Shown here one piece after another: positions 1 to 12,967 of a DNA stretch of 64,000 bases (positions are counted from its first letter, which is position 1; every line of letters begins with the position of its first letter). Source of the stretch: Cercis canadensis (lineage: Eukaryota; Streptophyta; Magnoliopsida; Fabales; Fabaceae); contig QAOA01007183.1 of NCBI GenBank assembly GCA_003255065.1, forward strand, positions 1,823,478 through 1,887,477. The letters run 5' to 3'. The notes below the pieces were generated by a model, which was not told the origin of the DNA, ran no database searches, and worked only from the letters and a program-made list of their open reading frames with translations. The position numbers were made by a program, and so were the translations under genes.

Positions 1-2
1 AT

Positions 3-1616
3 GCAAGAGTTATGGAATACGTGACAATGGCAGGTTTTGGTGGGGTTGTAGAAATAGAACCCACAGTAATAGATGTGCAATTAATATCTGCATTAGCTGA
101 ACGGTGGAGGCCAGAGACACATACATTTCACATGTCCTGCGGTGAATGCACTATCACCTTGCAAGATGTAGAGGTGTTACTTGGTCTGCCTGTTAATGGC
201 GATGCAGTAACAGAATACACCGGTTACGCATGAAATGATCTTTGTCGCGAATTACTAGGTGTCACCCCACCGCATTCGGCTTTAGCCGGAGGTAGGCTGA
301 AGTTGAGCTGGCTTGCACAGACATTTGGTCAATGCCCAGATGATACGACAGATGACGTAGTACAGAAATACGCTAGAGCATATATACTACGTCTAATTGG
401 GATGTGGCTCATGCCTGATCGAACCGGAAATTACGTACATGTGATGTATTTAAAGTTGTTGGAAAATTGGGAGGAAGCTAGGGGATTTAGTTGGGGATCA
501 GCTTGTCTTGCCCATGTTTATAGGAGTCTTTGTAAGGCTTCTCTGGAGGAAGCTGACAATTTTCCAGGTTGCTGTTTTTTGATCCAGTGTTGGGCGTGGG
601 AGAGATTTCCATGCATAGCTCCGAGGCGACTGGATCGTGAGCTCACTGGGCCGCTTGCGAGTAGGTCAGTACAGTAAATAAATTTTCAAGTTATTTACAA
701 TTTAGCTTTATTATATTTTGATAATTTAGCTATAATAGACATAATTTATTATGCAATTTTTTTTTATTGTAATAGACGTAATTAATTATAGTGTAATATT
801 GAAAACATGTTAGGTGGAAAGCCCCTTTAGATTGGACCCATATTGCCGATGAGTCAGACCAAAAAGGGTATAGACGGACCTTTGATCTACTTGGCACTGA
901 TGATGTAAGAATACTTATTACTGATAACTAATTTAAGTTATTTATTACTTGACTTTTTTGTATGAAATATTAATACACTTATTGATATTTGATGTGAACA
1001 GATTGTATGGCAGCCATATAGTATGGCATTGATGGCACTGTTGCCCGAATATTGTGCTAGAGGGCATGCGATTTGGGCTGCTAAGGTGTCATTAATATGT
1101 TATTATATCGTGGAGCACCATAATCCAGATCGAGTTGTGCGCCAATTTGGGAGTAGACAGCACATTCCACGAGAGATAACTGTTTATGATACACATTTAC
1201 ACAATATCAACATGAGAGGGAAAGAGACGACGTTGTGGTCGTTGCACCATGTTCACCACAATGGCGTGTGGGATGATCGAAGTGTACGGGTTATTAATTT
1301 AGACGAGCCATTTGGTGTGCATCCCGATTATATGGGATGGTACTTACGTATAACGCGCCAGTGGATGAGACCTGAAAATGCCATAGCCGCTAGACAGGTT
1401 AGTTTATTATGGTTACTTTGTTTGTTTATATTTTCATTGTAAATTACTATATTTTTTTGTTGAAGAAGTATTGATCTGTAACTAACTACGACGCAGGTCC
1501 ATTCTCATCCTCAAACTGAGCAGGGTTGGGGGACTCAGCAGGGTTGGGGGACTCAGCATACTCCTCATCAACATCCTAGACCACGATATGCTTTGACTAA
1601 ATTGTCAATTGAGTAA
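3..1616 (+). pseudogene. Plant mobile domain (MAIN-like) protein, 5'-truncated by the window and interrupted by a stop
   Basis: The frame is open to the window edge, so the start is missing. The translation has typical PMD motifs: RWRPETHTFHM, then a CTITLQDVEVLLGLP block, then LARGHAIWAAKVSLI-like text in the third exon. Exons by frame and splice signals: 3-664, 814-904, 1002-1397 and 1497-1616. All joins keep phase: AG joined to G at 664/814, and clean phase-0 joins at the other two. An in-frame TGA at 231-233 sits where the family normally has tryptophan before a NDLC-type motif, so one TGG to TGA change probably broke the gene. The last exon encodes a short tandem repeat (two QGWGT units) and ends TAA at 1614-1616, inside the 3' coding end of the convergent transposase. 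PMD proteins such as MAIN and MAIL1 act in silencing and genome stability; this copy belongs to the transposon-borne kind. Confidence 0.78.
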
Positions 1617-4155
1617 ACTGGATCCACATAATTCCATTCATTGAGCGAAGCAGATGCACAAGCAGATATTGCATGCGAGCATGGCAAATGTAGGGCTTTA
1701 AATTTACCGCAACTACACCTCCCCTCATTCAGATTGACAATAAACGTCCGTCCAGCAGTCCTGGTTCTCATATTATACCTCTCCTCTACCTCAAATAAAC
1801 CGGTGTCCCTATTAAACAAGCGAGGTTTATGTGATGACGCCTCTCGTGTGTTATCCCGCATTTTAGTCATTGCATATTCGGTCCGCCGTTGTCCAGCAGC
1901 TTTCATATTACCAGCTTCTTCCCGTTTTTTAGTAAAAATGGCATTCAACTTGTAATATGTCGCTCTAACCAGGGCTGTAATCGGCATGTTGCGAACACCC
2001 TTTAATGTGCCATTAATGTTCTCAACTAAATTAATAGTCATCATACCGTAACGTCTCCCCTCAGTATCTCCTTGCAATGTCCATTTCTTCTCATCCAAAT
2101 CTTTTACATAATTCCATGCTCGATTATCTTCGCATCGAGTTTGAATATCTCTCATAAGCTCTTTAAATTTAATGGTTTCAAATTGACTACCTGTAAAATT
2201 GAGTAATTACATTTAATATTAGGATTGACTCGTAAGTAAACTAAATATACTGTTTTGCTAATGATAAATATATTCATGAAAATTTAGGCATACCTGTAGC
2301 GTATATCTTCGTCTTTATGGCTTTATTTTTGAAATGTGTATTCCAGTTGCTGACGACATGTCGCAAGCAGAAGAAATTGTGCGCAAGTGGAGGACTCCAA
2401 CCCACACTAGCATCTGCAATTGAAGATAGTATACTTACATGACGATCAGAAATTATCGCCAAATTTTTTTTGTTCTCGAACAACGTGCTTACGCACTAAG
2501 GTCAAAAACCATGTCCATGCATCTTTAACTTCACCTTCGACAATAGCAAATGCAAGAGGTAATGGTGACCTATCGCCATCTTGTGTTGAAGCAATCAGCA
2601 GTGTACCGCGATATTTGCCACTCAAGAAAGTTCCATCTACCTGAATCACAGGCTTACAAAAAGGAAATGCATCGACACAGGCTTGAAATGTCCAAAAGAC
2701 ACGGCGAAACAACATCTCCTGAACATTTGAATCAGATCTGGCCTCATTATTATCTAACAACCATTGAACAACAGTTTCAGGGTTTGTCACCCGCATTGCT
2801 GCCATCCATCTCGGTAAGAGATTATAACTCTCTTTCCAATTGCCAAATAATTTTTCAATACACTTCTGTTTTGCTAACCATGCTTTCCTGTACGATGCTC
2901 GGTAGCCATATTCTGCCAATATTCGCTCTTGTATCAACTTAATTGATACATCAGGACTCTCTTCAACCATCCTATGAATGCTCGACGCAATCACATAAAT
3001 ATCTAGCTTCTTGTGATCTTGCGTTATCATGGCATTTGTGCAAGTATGGGGACCGTTATACTTTCTGATCTCCCATAATCCGCTCTTACTCCTTTGACAT
3101 GCTCGAACCCTCCAATTACAACCAGTAGCTTTGTTTGGACACTCAACATTCCATGCTGTTAAATGCGACTCCTTCACAACATATGACCGGTGCACCTGCA
3201 TTGAATATTCTTTCACAGCAAGTTGAACATCATTTTTTGTTGAGAAGTGTTGCCCAATTGACAATTCTCGACCTCTTTCCCACTCTCCATGTTCACCTGA
3301 TATCTCACTGTCATCCCTAATTTGCATAGCATCCCAGTTAACCTCTGAATAAACCGGCAAAGGTTCACTGTACTGCAATGGCTGCACCATTTCTGGTATC
3401 GGACCACCGGATTCATATCCCAATGGTTGTACATTCAAATCTAAACTAGCTTCATTTTCTTCATCACTGCATACATCATCCCGTTCTAACATAACATCTT
3501 CATCATCACTTGACGTAATTAAAGGATCACCACTTACTTGTTCGCCTTCGTCTGCTACTAGATCCAGATTTGTTTCATGTTTTTCAATGCCTCTCCACTG
3601 TCCAATCTCTGAATTGAACCACTGTTCATCACAACTATAGTCATGACTTTCCGTCGGATGAATATTTTGACTCGAACTAGGCATGCCAGACTGTAATCCA
3701 GCCAAGTCAACATGTGGCCGATAACAATTGTCAGTTTCTACTCCTGTTTGACTATGCACTTGAACTGAACAAGGTATTGAACTTGGCCCACCAACATCAG
3801 CTTCATCGATCTGAAAATTACTGCCATCATGTTGTCTGGTTTCAGTCTCAATAAAAAGCTCCATTGCTCCGAGATTAGCATGCTGTTTGTGACTTTCATA
3901 CATGCATATTACATCCTCATCACCCATGAGATCAAGTTCACCATAATATAAGGGGTTAGCTGACATTGGAAATCTATATTTGATGTTCTTGATCACTTTA
4001 TTAGGATTAAGACATAATTTTCGTTGTATCAGCTCCTTAAGACTATATAGTCTAACTTCACGCTTCAACATCATGCATACAGGATTCGCACTTTCATATG
4101 TAATTCCTTGTTCTCCCTTATATACTCGACCATTATGATAAATGAAGATCAACAT
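1568..4155 (-). pseudogene. MURA-type (MuDR family) transposase, frameshifted
   Basis: The likely start is the ATG at 4153-4155, giving MLIFIYHNGRVYKG, which matches the usual N-terminus of plant MuDR transposases; the frame also runs further upstream to 4227. In order: a PB1-like N-terminal part, a long acidic linker, a MuDR DNA-binding domain (around the QHFSTKNDVQLAVKEY segment), and the MULE transposase core with a first catalytic Asp in QVDGTFLSGKYRGTLL. The second Asp is in SDRHVSI and a likely Glu is in VENINGTLKG. A C-terminal SWIM zinc finger (CSCG...PCSH) follows. The frame shifts by one base in an eight-T run at 2464-2471, after the first Asp and before the second. An intron runs from 2293 to 2191 (minus GT...AG) and the last exon is 2190-1568. 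The shift suggests an inactive copy, although a homopolymer sequencing error is possible. Confidence 0.85.
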
Positions 4156-4260
4156 TTTTATCCTAAATTTCAAATGAAATATATCATATTTCATGAATAA
4201 TAATGTATAATAATATACAATACTCATAACAAGTTTAAGCTAAATACATACATTAATANC

Positions 4261-7200
4261 CAGAACGCTTCTATATTGTTCGCGTACTGAATGGAAAGAG
4301 GCTCAAGGTATGTACATGTACTGGACTCGTCTAAGATCTCCATAGAAAAATAACCATTTACTCCATTTTCCATTTATAGTTCGAAAACAAAACGTCATTT
4401 GCTCCTTATTTTTCTTTTCCATTTTCTTAATATAACGTCTTTTATTAAGCTTTTCTCATTTTCTTTTAACTGCAAGTTTAAAATATTAAAACTTTTAGAT
4501 TTAGATTCGGTCGTATCATTTGAGTTATGTTGTTCATATCTAAGTTGTATATTCTAGTAAAATTCATCTCAATCATTAAATGTTAATGTATTTTAATGGT
4601 TCAAATGAACTTTAATAAAATGGATGGTTCAAATTTAAGCAACATGACTCAAGTGACATAACCAGATTCAAGTTCGCATATGTTAGCATGGCAGCAACTT
4701 CAGCTAGAGCAAACAGACTTTGGACTATGAACAAAGGTTAGTTGTTATACTTGTATTAGTTTACAAAACTAATATTGTAATCCAGGCCCTTCCTTAACCG
4801 TGTTTCGGAGTCTTACAAAACTCGCTTTTAGCGTAGAAAATGAAAATTCATAATACTGATAATATTTATTTTTTTGGTTACTAATTCTGATAGTATTTTA
4901 ATATTTCATTTCAGTGAAAAGAGAAAAGAAATTACTTTAATATTTATTAGTAGCAGACAAAAAAATTAAGTAGCATAAAAATTGTTGGTAGAACTATTGA
5001 AACTTTAAATAAGAGGTGCATGGCCCATCTCATTAAAAATAAATAAATAAATAAAGAGAAGGAATAAATTATATTGGTCAAAATTAGTTTTATTTTTTTT
5101 GTATTGTTTGCATCGATCAATATCCTTGTGCTATAAACTTTTGGATACCTAGTTACCTACCTCATAAGCCATAACTCTCTCCCCCTTGCCTTTTTGGAAA
5201 AAGAAAAAGAAAGTCAACTTATTATATTATTAGAAGGAAACAAATTACAAAAAATACGAAGGTGCAAATCCCAGAAACAGATTCTGTATCATATCCCAAA
5301 TCACAGCTGCAACCCTAAATCAAAGCTAATATATATATATTTTATAGAAAAATTTAAAAATCGGTTAAGTTGCGTGGAAAGGCCCAAAATTAAAAATAGG
5401 ATTCGTAAGGGATGCCTTAACAAGAGATTTGTAAGGCCTCAAAGGAGTCCAAAATTCTGAATGCTATAAACCAATATGATTGATAAACATCCTTCTTCTT
5501 CTGCTTTGGTGAGTTGGTTTTCCTGTAGTTCAATACAAGATATTTTCACCAAAAAAGATTCCAATATAATGGAGTAGAAGCTCCATGATATAGTTGTGAA
5601 CAAGGATGAGATGGAAGTTGTCGGGATTCTTGAACAACGCCTGGGATTAACCCTAGTCTGTCTCCTTCTTCCTCGTCCTTTTTCTTCTCCTCCTCCGATG
5701 GGCACTCTTGATGTTTCAAATAAGGCAATTAGTCAGAAAGAAAATAAAGTGTCTCATAGACCTGTTCTTGTGCTTGGTCTTCCCTGCGTCGTCTCATCAA
5801 CTCCTAAAAAGGGTATAGTCCTGAGAAGAAAACCCATCACTAGAAAGGTACACTTGATTTCTCTTCTATCTCACCATCATTAATTATGTTTGAATTTATT
5901 TATAAAATGAATTCTCTCATGAAACTTATGTAAAATCATATCAATAAGGAACCAGATCTTCCTGGTTTGTCGAACGGAGGATTAGGACCAAAAAAGCGGG
6001 GCAGAAAATCCATTCAAACCAAGCTAATTTTATCACACTTCTACACTATATTTGTTTTAATTTTCATGACATTTTATAGTAGAGTTTGGAATTTGAATCT
6101 ATGCTTTAGAAGGTTAACAGAAGAGAATATAAAGCCATTGACTTTGACTATACTCAACCATATAACTTTCACTAAAATTAGTCATGGGCATTGTATAATA
6201 AGCGAGTAAATGGAATCAATATGGGAAGCCAACAATGCATCCAGGGTAAAATAGTGGATTTAGTTTTAATTTTAAATTCAATTTAGATGCATATAAAGAA
6301 TATTATATTTATATATTACTTTAAATGACTCAATTTTTTAAAATATCTTATTGTCAATCTCTGTTAGACCTTTAAGAAAAAATACATGAGAAAAATTTAA
6401 AATTGTAAAATGGTTATTGGTTGGCAAGTGTGTTCGGAAGANTAATATAAAATTACGGTGTATGAATAATATAACTCTTTGTACTATAATTATTTAATGC
6501 ATGTCTTTATTAATTCTTTGAGCTGTGAAATATAAACTTAATTACTTAAAAATCATAAGCTTAAGTTTTCAGAATAAAGAGTAGAATGTTCCGGGAATGA
6601 TGATTCACAATCTTAATTCTTATTACTCAAAGTTCATTGATTCTTTCTAATTATAGTGAGTAGACCATGTCTAATTCTCTGATTTGGATTTGCGCTTTTC
6701 CTCTTGATAGTATTTGGACTTGTGTATCTAGTGGTCTTTCATACGGAAAGCAAGATATCTTTGCCAAAAAAATAGTTGATATATTTTTTTCTATTGGTAG
6801 TTGCATCAATCAATTGTACTTTTTCTCTCTAAATAATAATGTGGTTATATAAAGATAAATTTTATATGTAATGAATAGAGTAAATTACACTATTCTCTTT
6901 ATAATTTGATGAAATTGTACAAACTTTTTTTTTTTTTCAGAAATTCACTGACCTCCTTTCTTGAACATTTTAGCGTAACAAGAGCCTCCTTTTTTCTAAG
7001 AATATATGATAAAGTAAAAAAGAATATGATGAGCCTGTGTCGAAGTATTTGAAATTCTGCTGTGCCCATTTTTTTTGTTATATTTGGTTAAAACAATTTT
7101 TTAATGTCAAGGTACAAAGTTTTTTTTTTTTAAAAAAAAAATCCGTCTCAAATTTTTATATATATATAGTTATGACTTTAAAGGGATTGTTCATAAATAA

Positions 7201-8938
7201 TGTAATGTAATTTCATTAAGACATTATTAAGGTTTTATATAGTGAACTAATAATAATAAAATGTTTTTTTTTTTTTTCCCTTATCAGTTTAGTTTAACTT
7301 TTGATGTGTTCCTTTTGTCTTCAAATTGCATGTTGTTGGCCACTTGAATGGCATACTGGTTTTGCAACCTTAACCATATACTTTCTCTAGTTTTTTTTTC
7401 ATCAAAATTGCATTCGGGTTGCAGGGTGCTACACTACACATAGATGATAAAACCTTTTCCCTTTTCATTGATTTTCCTTGTTTTTTTTGTTTTCTTTTTG
7501 GCTGAGTATTTTATATCCTTCTACTTTTGTTGGTTTCACATTCACAGAGGAATGAGCAATTGGAAGATCCAATCACCTAGAGAAAACCAAATGTGATTTG
7601 GAACAGGTATTACCTAAGGTGCATGCAACCATTTTTCTTTCACAAAGCTCTTAGTAGCAAGTCAAATATTCACAATTTATTGTCTCAAGAAATAAATAAA
7701 TAAAAAATCACAATGTATACTATACATGAAGCAAACATTTTGAAGGCGTTCATAATTTTGGCTGAACTAGAAGGGATAATAAGCTGAAACTAAAAGCACG
7801 TAAGCTAGAGGTAAGGTTTCTTAAGTTGTTTATCATTCATCTATTGCCATTGTCTCTCAGTAAAACCAACTTACAATTTAAGTCTCTTTCTCCTCCTTCC
7901 CAAATAAATAAATAAATCAGATTCAATCAACAACCAAACATGGCAGATTCAATCAGATTTATCTTTTCATCAGATGCTGCTCAGGTCTACAATTTGGTAA
8001 AATACAAATGCAAATTGTCCAATATGTAAGCACCTAGCTATATATATAAAGACCCATATTGGGTTCAAAAGACATCTACAAACTGGACGGAGTTTACACT
8101 GCCATCATGGTTGGTATTTAATTTTAGGCCAAATTACCCTTACATCTCTTTCTCATCCTTTATGGTTCATGCATTTCTTATCAACAATACATTTGAATTC
8201 TAACGTCATTTTTAACAAAGATAATAGGTGGATACGGTATCACGTGATAATTTGTTAAGAGAATGCTGTCACTTTTTTAAAATAATAGTGTATCACAAGC
8301 AGTGACGGATCAAGAAATAATTTAACAGATAAATCAAATTATAAAAGTGGGGGTTAAATTACAAAAAAAATGTAAAAATATTAAATATTTTTCTAAAAAA
8401 ATTGAAACATGAAGAGGCTAGTGCTCGTGCTGGCCTTCCTTTGCATCCCTCACCAATCATAAGGATTATATATGTAATTTTCCCTTATTAATTTGTATGT
8501 ATAACTCATCTATTATGTGAAGGGAGTTAATTTAGAGTAATATTACTTGTATAATTCTCGAATTTAATTGAGTAAAGCCACTGGACTGAAAAGTTGCTAC
8601 TTATGTAGTTTTGCAACATGAGTTGAAATAGTCTTATTACTCAATTTAAGAAGTCAATAATTTGAGCAGAAAAGAGAAGGCGCCAATTTGTGTTGCACCT
8701 AAATGAAGAAAGGTGTGACACCCTTGTATGTTGGTTAATCCAAATTTAAAGTGTAAGCGTCTCACATACTGATGTGGCAAACATTCTCCAAAGGAATGTC
8801 CACGCTGTGATAGAATTACAAACAGCAAATATTGCCACAGAGATTCGTGCTAATTCCAGAAAAGTGAAAAGAGCATATATAGCGTTACTTTAGAGGAAAT
8901 TATCCATTTGGACAAACATGCATCTTGTTTCCCTCCTC
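4261..8938. other. AT-rich intergenic DNA, no supported gene
   Basis: There are long A/T runs and scattered short open frames with no recognisable domain. The best frame, at 5596-5883 (+), has a Lys/Arg-rich end (TPKKGIVLRRKP) followed by a possible splice donor at 5849, but I recognise no family. A single N lies at 6442. I see no tRNA, clear TIR pair or LTR here. Confidence 0.6.
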
Positions 8939-9263
8939 TACTCGCTTCTACCGTGTGTGTTTCTCTTTATATAAATAAAAATTAGATTTTTCAACAGAAT
9001 GAAAATTTGAAGTTAAAATTTCGAGATCTCTTAATCTTCTTCTACTGCGTCTTTTGCGTGGTAAACAAAAACCATTTATGTTGGTTCCCCATAGCAATAC
9101 NTACTCGCTTCTACCGTGTGTGTTTCTCTTTATATAAATACAAATTAGATTTTTCAACAGAATGAAATTTTGAAGTTAAAATTTCGAGATCTCTTAATCT
9201 TCTTCTACTGCGTCTTTTGCGTGGTAAACAAAAACCATTTATGTTGGTTCCCCATAGCAATAC
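8939..9263 (+). repeat. Near-identical 162-bp direct duplication around a single N
   Basis: Positions 8939-9100 are repeated at 9102-9263 with about two mismatches, separated only by one N at 9101. The copies abut the gap exactly on both sides. This pattern is more likely two overlapping contig ends placed next to each other than a real tandem duplication. Confidence 0.9.
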
Positions 9264-10213
9264 TTAATCATTAAAGTGTTTGCTTATAAATTGCAAGAGT
9301 CATTTTTTTTTATTTTTAGATGGGAGATTTGAAGGTTAACCCAAACCCTTATTTGAAAGATTTTTAAGGAGGAAATAGAATGCAATCTCCCTCCTTTTTA
9401 AAATTTTATTGATATAAACGTAATATATTATGAAAATAATTAATATGTGAATGATATATATATAGTTAATTATTTTAAGTTAATAATTTTAAAATATACT
9501 TATAATATATTTATGTAGTATTATAAAATTTTCATAATTNAATTAGATATTTTTTTTTATTATCTTACTTAAAAGAAAAGGAGAAATTTCCTCCTTCCCC
9601 TCCATTCCTTAACGATTCATATTTTGATTGGAATTAGGAAAAATATTAGGAAGGGTATCCGAATGTCAGCTCAACAAAAGGGCAAGTGTATCCGAATCGG
9701 AGTAGAACTTTCCTTTTTTCTCTGGACTTGAGGGCACGAATAAAAGGAAAATTCACAAACAATCACTAATTTAGAGCGTGTGATGGCCACGATAAACGGA
9801 GCGCGTCAAAGAATTGGATATGTGTGAAGCCCAATGGATTGAGTCCGTATCGCTTGAATGGTTTAGTCCCTGCAATCTCAGTAGAAGAGACAGTCTCACG
9901 AAGACACGCACACTCACGCTCACCCATCGAAATAGCATAAACCCTAGTGACCTCAATCTTCCTCTAACGACACGTGTCAATAGCTAAGACCTCGCCATAG
10001 ATTTCCAATTTCCTTCCTTTTTATTAAGCAGAGACCCGTCTCAACCCAACCGAAGCAACACAAAAATTCTCTCTCTCTCTCTCATCCCTAATCCTTTCTC
10101 TCACTCGCCCACTCCCTTCTTCTCTCTCTTTCTCTATCTCTATGACTCTATCTCTGTTTCTTATGGAGATTTTGAATTGAGCGAGAGTAAGATTGGGATT
10201 GCAAGAGAAAGAG
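9264..10213 (+). promoter_or_regulatory. Upstream region and leader of the EAR-motif gene
   Basis: AT-rich DNA with one N at 9540 gives way to more complex sequence from about 9700. An AAACCCTAG telo-box-like motif lies near 9948-9957. A CT-rich leader (pyrimidine runs at about 10069-10140) precedes the ATG at 10214. Pyrimidine-rich 5' leaders of this kind are common in plant genes. I see no clear TATA box. Confidence 0.4.
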
Positions 10214-11773
10214 ATGAAACAGAGCATTGGCAACGGCCATGCCATGTTAACTGCAGACGAGAGTGAAGTTGTTGAAATCCTTGTTCAGCTTCCTAATCTA
10301 ATCTTGGAATCTGAGACTCGTCGTCGATTCTCATTCACTTGGGGTTCCAAAAGGAGGAGATCTGCCATTGATGTTAGCCCAGTTCCTGCTCCTTCTCGTC
10401 TTGGTCTTCGTCTATCAGCTTCGCCAGCACCATCACCGTCACCCTTGCATCAGGCTACTTACGCTACTGGCAGCGTCGTGGGTCCTTCGTGTGATACCCA
10501 AGGTCCACCCTTGGTCAAGGCCGAGGCTACGAGTCCTGCTACTCCTCTTTCCTTCTCGCCTAGTGAATCGGACGAGAAGCCTAACCTCTTGAAGAGAAGG
10601 ACCCCTCTTAATAGGGTATCTTACTCTGTTTTCGTCTTTTCTTCTTCTCAATTCTCTGCTCTGTCTTTTCTTGCTCAGTTTATTTCGCCCTCTTTTTGGG
10701 GATCTTTCAACTGGGTTTTATCTTGTATATCTTTTCCAATGTCTATTTTGAAGGCTACTAAATATTCATACGGTTTTCTCTTCCTCCTTTCTTCGCTATC
10801 GAATTTTTTGTAATTTTGTTCTTGTTAAACTTGTAGAAGAGAGAAGCGTATTTGAAGATTATACATGAATTGACTGAACGCAGAGATTTGCTCCGAGGGG
10901 TAATTTTTATTTTATTTTTCTGTTTTTTCCCCCTCTGATGAGAGAGGCATTTAATAATTGTTTTGGCGTTTTCCTGAAAACGAAAATATATGTACGGCAT
11001 CATTATCTTCTTGCTTACTGTTTGATCTGTGAAAAACCCAAACAGGAGGTAGAGAATGTGAAACGATACTACGACGAGCTGAAAGCCTTCAATTTGAAGT
11101 TGAAAACAAGGAAAAAAGAGGTAATTCCATTTTTTCGCCCTCATAATTTTACCTTTTTTTCTGCGCTTGCTTATCTGCTTGTCTTTGTTTCTTTTTCTGG
11201 GTTTTATGTTGCTTTATCGCTTTTCTGGTGTGGGGTCCAATTCTTTATTTTGATTTATGTGTAATTGGCGATTTTTTACAGCTAAGTGCTGGCCTTAAAA
11301 GGGGGAATCCCTATTTGGAAATCGGCTTGCCATTAGCCCACCAAAACTCAGTCAACGTTTCCTCTTCTTCCATGGTTGAAAATCAAGATCATCATCATCA
11401 TCATCAACAACAATTGCAATTACAATTGCCAAGCTCGCAGCACTATTTATCGCCCATGTTCAATCAGACTTCTGGGCTATCCCAAACTAGTGGGAGTGTT
11501 CAGTATGGCTATACCCAGCCAACGACGTCGTTGCCGTCGACTAGTGTATTAGGCGCGGTCAACAGTCATCTGGTGGGTCCAATAGGTATTCCTGATCTCA
11601 ACGTGTCTCTTGAGGAGTCCATCGCAGTGGACTCTTGCCAACCGTTGGATCTGAGTATGGCTAACAAGAATCTGAGTAGGGCCATGGCAGCTCAGGCTAG
11701 ACAGAAGAGGATTCAGATTTACAGGGTCAAGAATCCCATTGGAATTAGTAAACCACGTTACTCTTATAGATGA
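10214..11773 (+). CDS. Uncharacterised plant protein with EAR-type motifs and a basic helical segment
   Basis: Four exons, 10214-10615, 10837-10899, 11046-11120 and 11282-11773, join in frame with GT-AG introns into 343 residues. Two small middle exons encode a charged Lys/Glu/Arg-rich stretch (residues 135-180) that looks like a short coiled coil or basic helix. A KRRR cluster lies near residue 47, so a nuclear location is likely. The C-terminal half has a His run followed by a Gln/Leu tract containing LQLQL (about 225-229), which fits the LxLxL EAR consensus, and DLNVS (about 285), which fits the DLN type. EAR motifs recruit TOPLESS-type co-repressors, so a transcriptional repressor or adaptor role is inferred. 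I cannot name the family. The first ATG of the frame is used; the frame also extends a little upstream without an ATG. A TGA at 11771-11773 ends it. Confidence 0.85.
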
Positions 11774-12725
11774 TAATATATGCATTTTCCCTTTTCTATT
11801 TTTTTTTCTCTTCTTTTTTAGGCACTCACCTTTATTTTGATGGATATATGGTTAATTACTGATTACTTGATGCTGAAGAAATTTATTCGGATGTCTTGGT
11901 ATTGAATTGAGTTGCAAGAATGTATATTGGAGAACAAGTCCTCGGAGATTTTGTCGGGTTATATTATCTCCATTGGTAAATTTAGATTAGAAATAATATA
12001 TAATATCCCTTTGTAATCCGAGTTTTTTGAGAATTTTGAAACTCCGATATGGTAATGATTAATGAAGAAATCCTATACACTTGGTTTTTTTGTTGTTATA
12101 ATTTTATTTGGCTATGATCTGTTTTTCTATTTTTGGTATATACCTTACAAAGTAGTGGCAAGAGGGTAGTTAAAATGCAATACGTTTCAAACCAAGATTG
12201 TGACTTTCATCTTGGTTGGCAAACGGGGTTCTAGGGACGACAATTATAGATAGTGAAGGAGGCCCAATCATTAGCACAGGAAGAATCTGCGAGGGCTGGT
12301 CATGATTAGTTTTTTTTTCTTTTTTTTTGCGGAAGAGGGGTTAGAAAATTGACTTTTTTCTTCTAATAAGATTAAATCTTATTTTATTTTTTACAAGATT
12401 AACTTTTATTGAAACATTGGAAATTTGGAAATGGTTGTCAAACGGTTAAAATTCATTGCGAACTAGCAACACCAAAACTTGAAAACTATTGTTAAAAATG
12501 TATTTCTCAATTACTAAAATTTGTAATTGTTAATTTTTTATTTAATTAAAATATAACAGTTGACATGTAAATTAATTTAAATAATATTTTTATAATAATT
12601 TCAAAACATGATAATTGTTTTATAAATCAAGTGAATTCTAAAAATGAAACCCTTCATTAGCGCGTGCGAAAAGCTAGAATTGCGGACCTAACAAGTGATA
12701 CCTCGTATATTAATGAATATATGAT

Positions 12726-12783
12726 TGGGCCTGGAAGCCCATTAATGTATCAAAATTATCTAGAACCTGAGCCCACTATAAAC
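12726..12783 (+). promoter_or_regulatory. Site II motif cluster with TATA-like box and no visible protein gene
   Basis: TGGGCC at 12726-12731 and two inverted copies (GCCCA at 12737 and 12771) lie just before a TATAAAC at 12777-12783. Site II (TGGGCY) elements are typical of plant ribosomal-protein, TCP-regulated and snoRNA promoters. A CT-rich stretch near 12890-12925 could hold the transcription start. Confidence 0.4.
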
Positions 12784-12967
12784 GGTCCGTAGCCCTCCAT
12801 GGTCCAATCTGGAAAACCTAGGGGTTCAGTTATAAAGTTAATGAAGGCCGAACTCCGAAGGCTTAAAGCAGATATCATATTCCTTCTTCTCTCTGTCATA
12901 GCCTCACTCTCTCTCTCCCGCACTCAATACATGATTTTTTAATATACAAGGGGAAGAAATTAATGGT

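Larger units (their letters stand above)
1..4260. mobile_element. Decayed Mutator-like element with MURA transposase and plant mobile domain gene
   Basis: Two convergent genes make up this block: a PMD-type gene on + (3-1616) and a MURA-like transposase on - (1568-4155). MULEs carrying a PMD gene beside the transposase are known in plants, so the pair is best read as one element. The left end lies outside the window and I could not identify a right terminal inverted repeat, so the limits given are only those of the gene block. Both genes are interrupted (an in-frame stop and a frameshift), so the copy looks non-autonomous. A single N at 4259 marks an assembly gap near the right side. Confidence 0.75.

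Noticed and set aside
5596..5883. Open frame that might be a small protein gene
   Set aside because: Basic C-terminal end and a possible donor site, but no recognised family, no clear partner exon and composition like the flanks.
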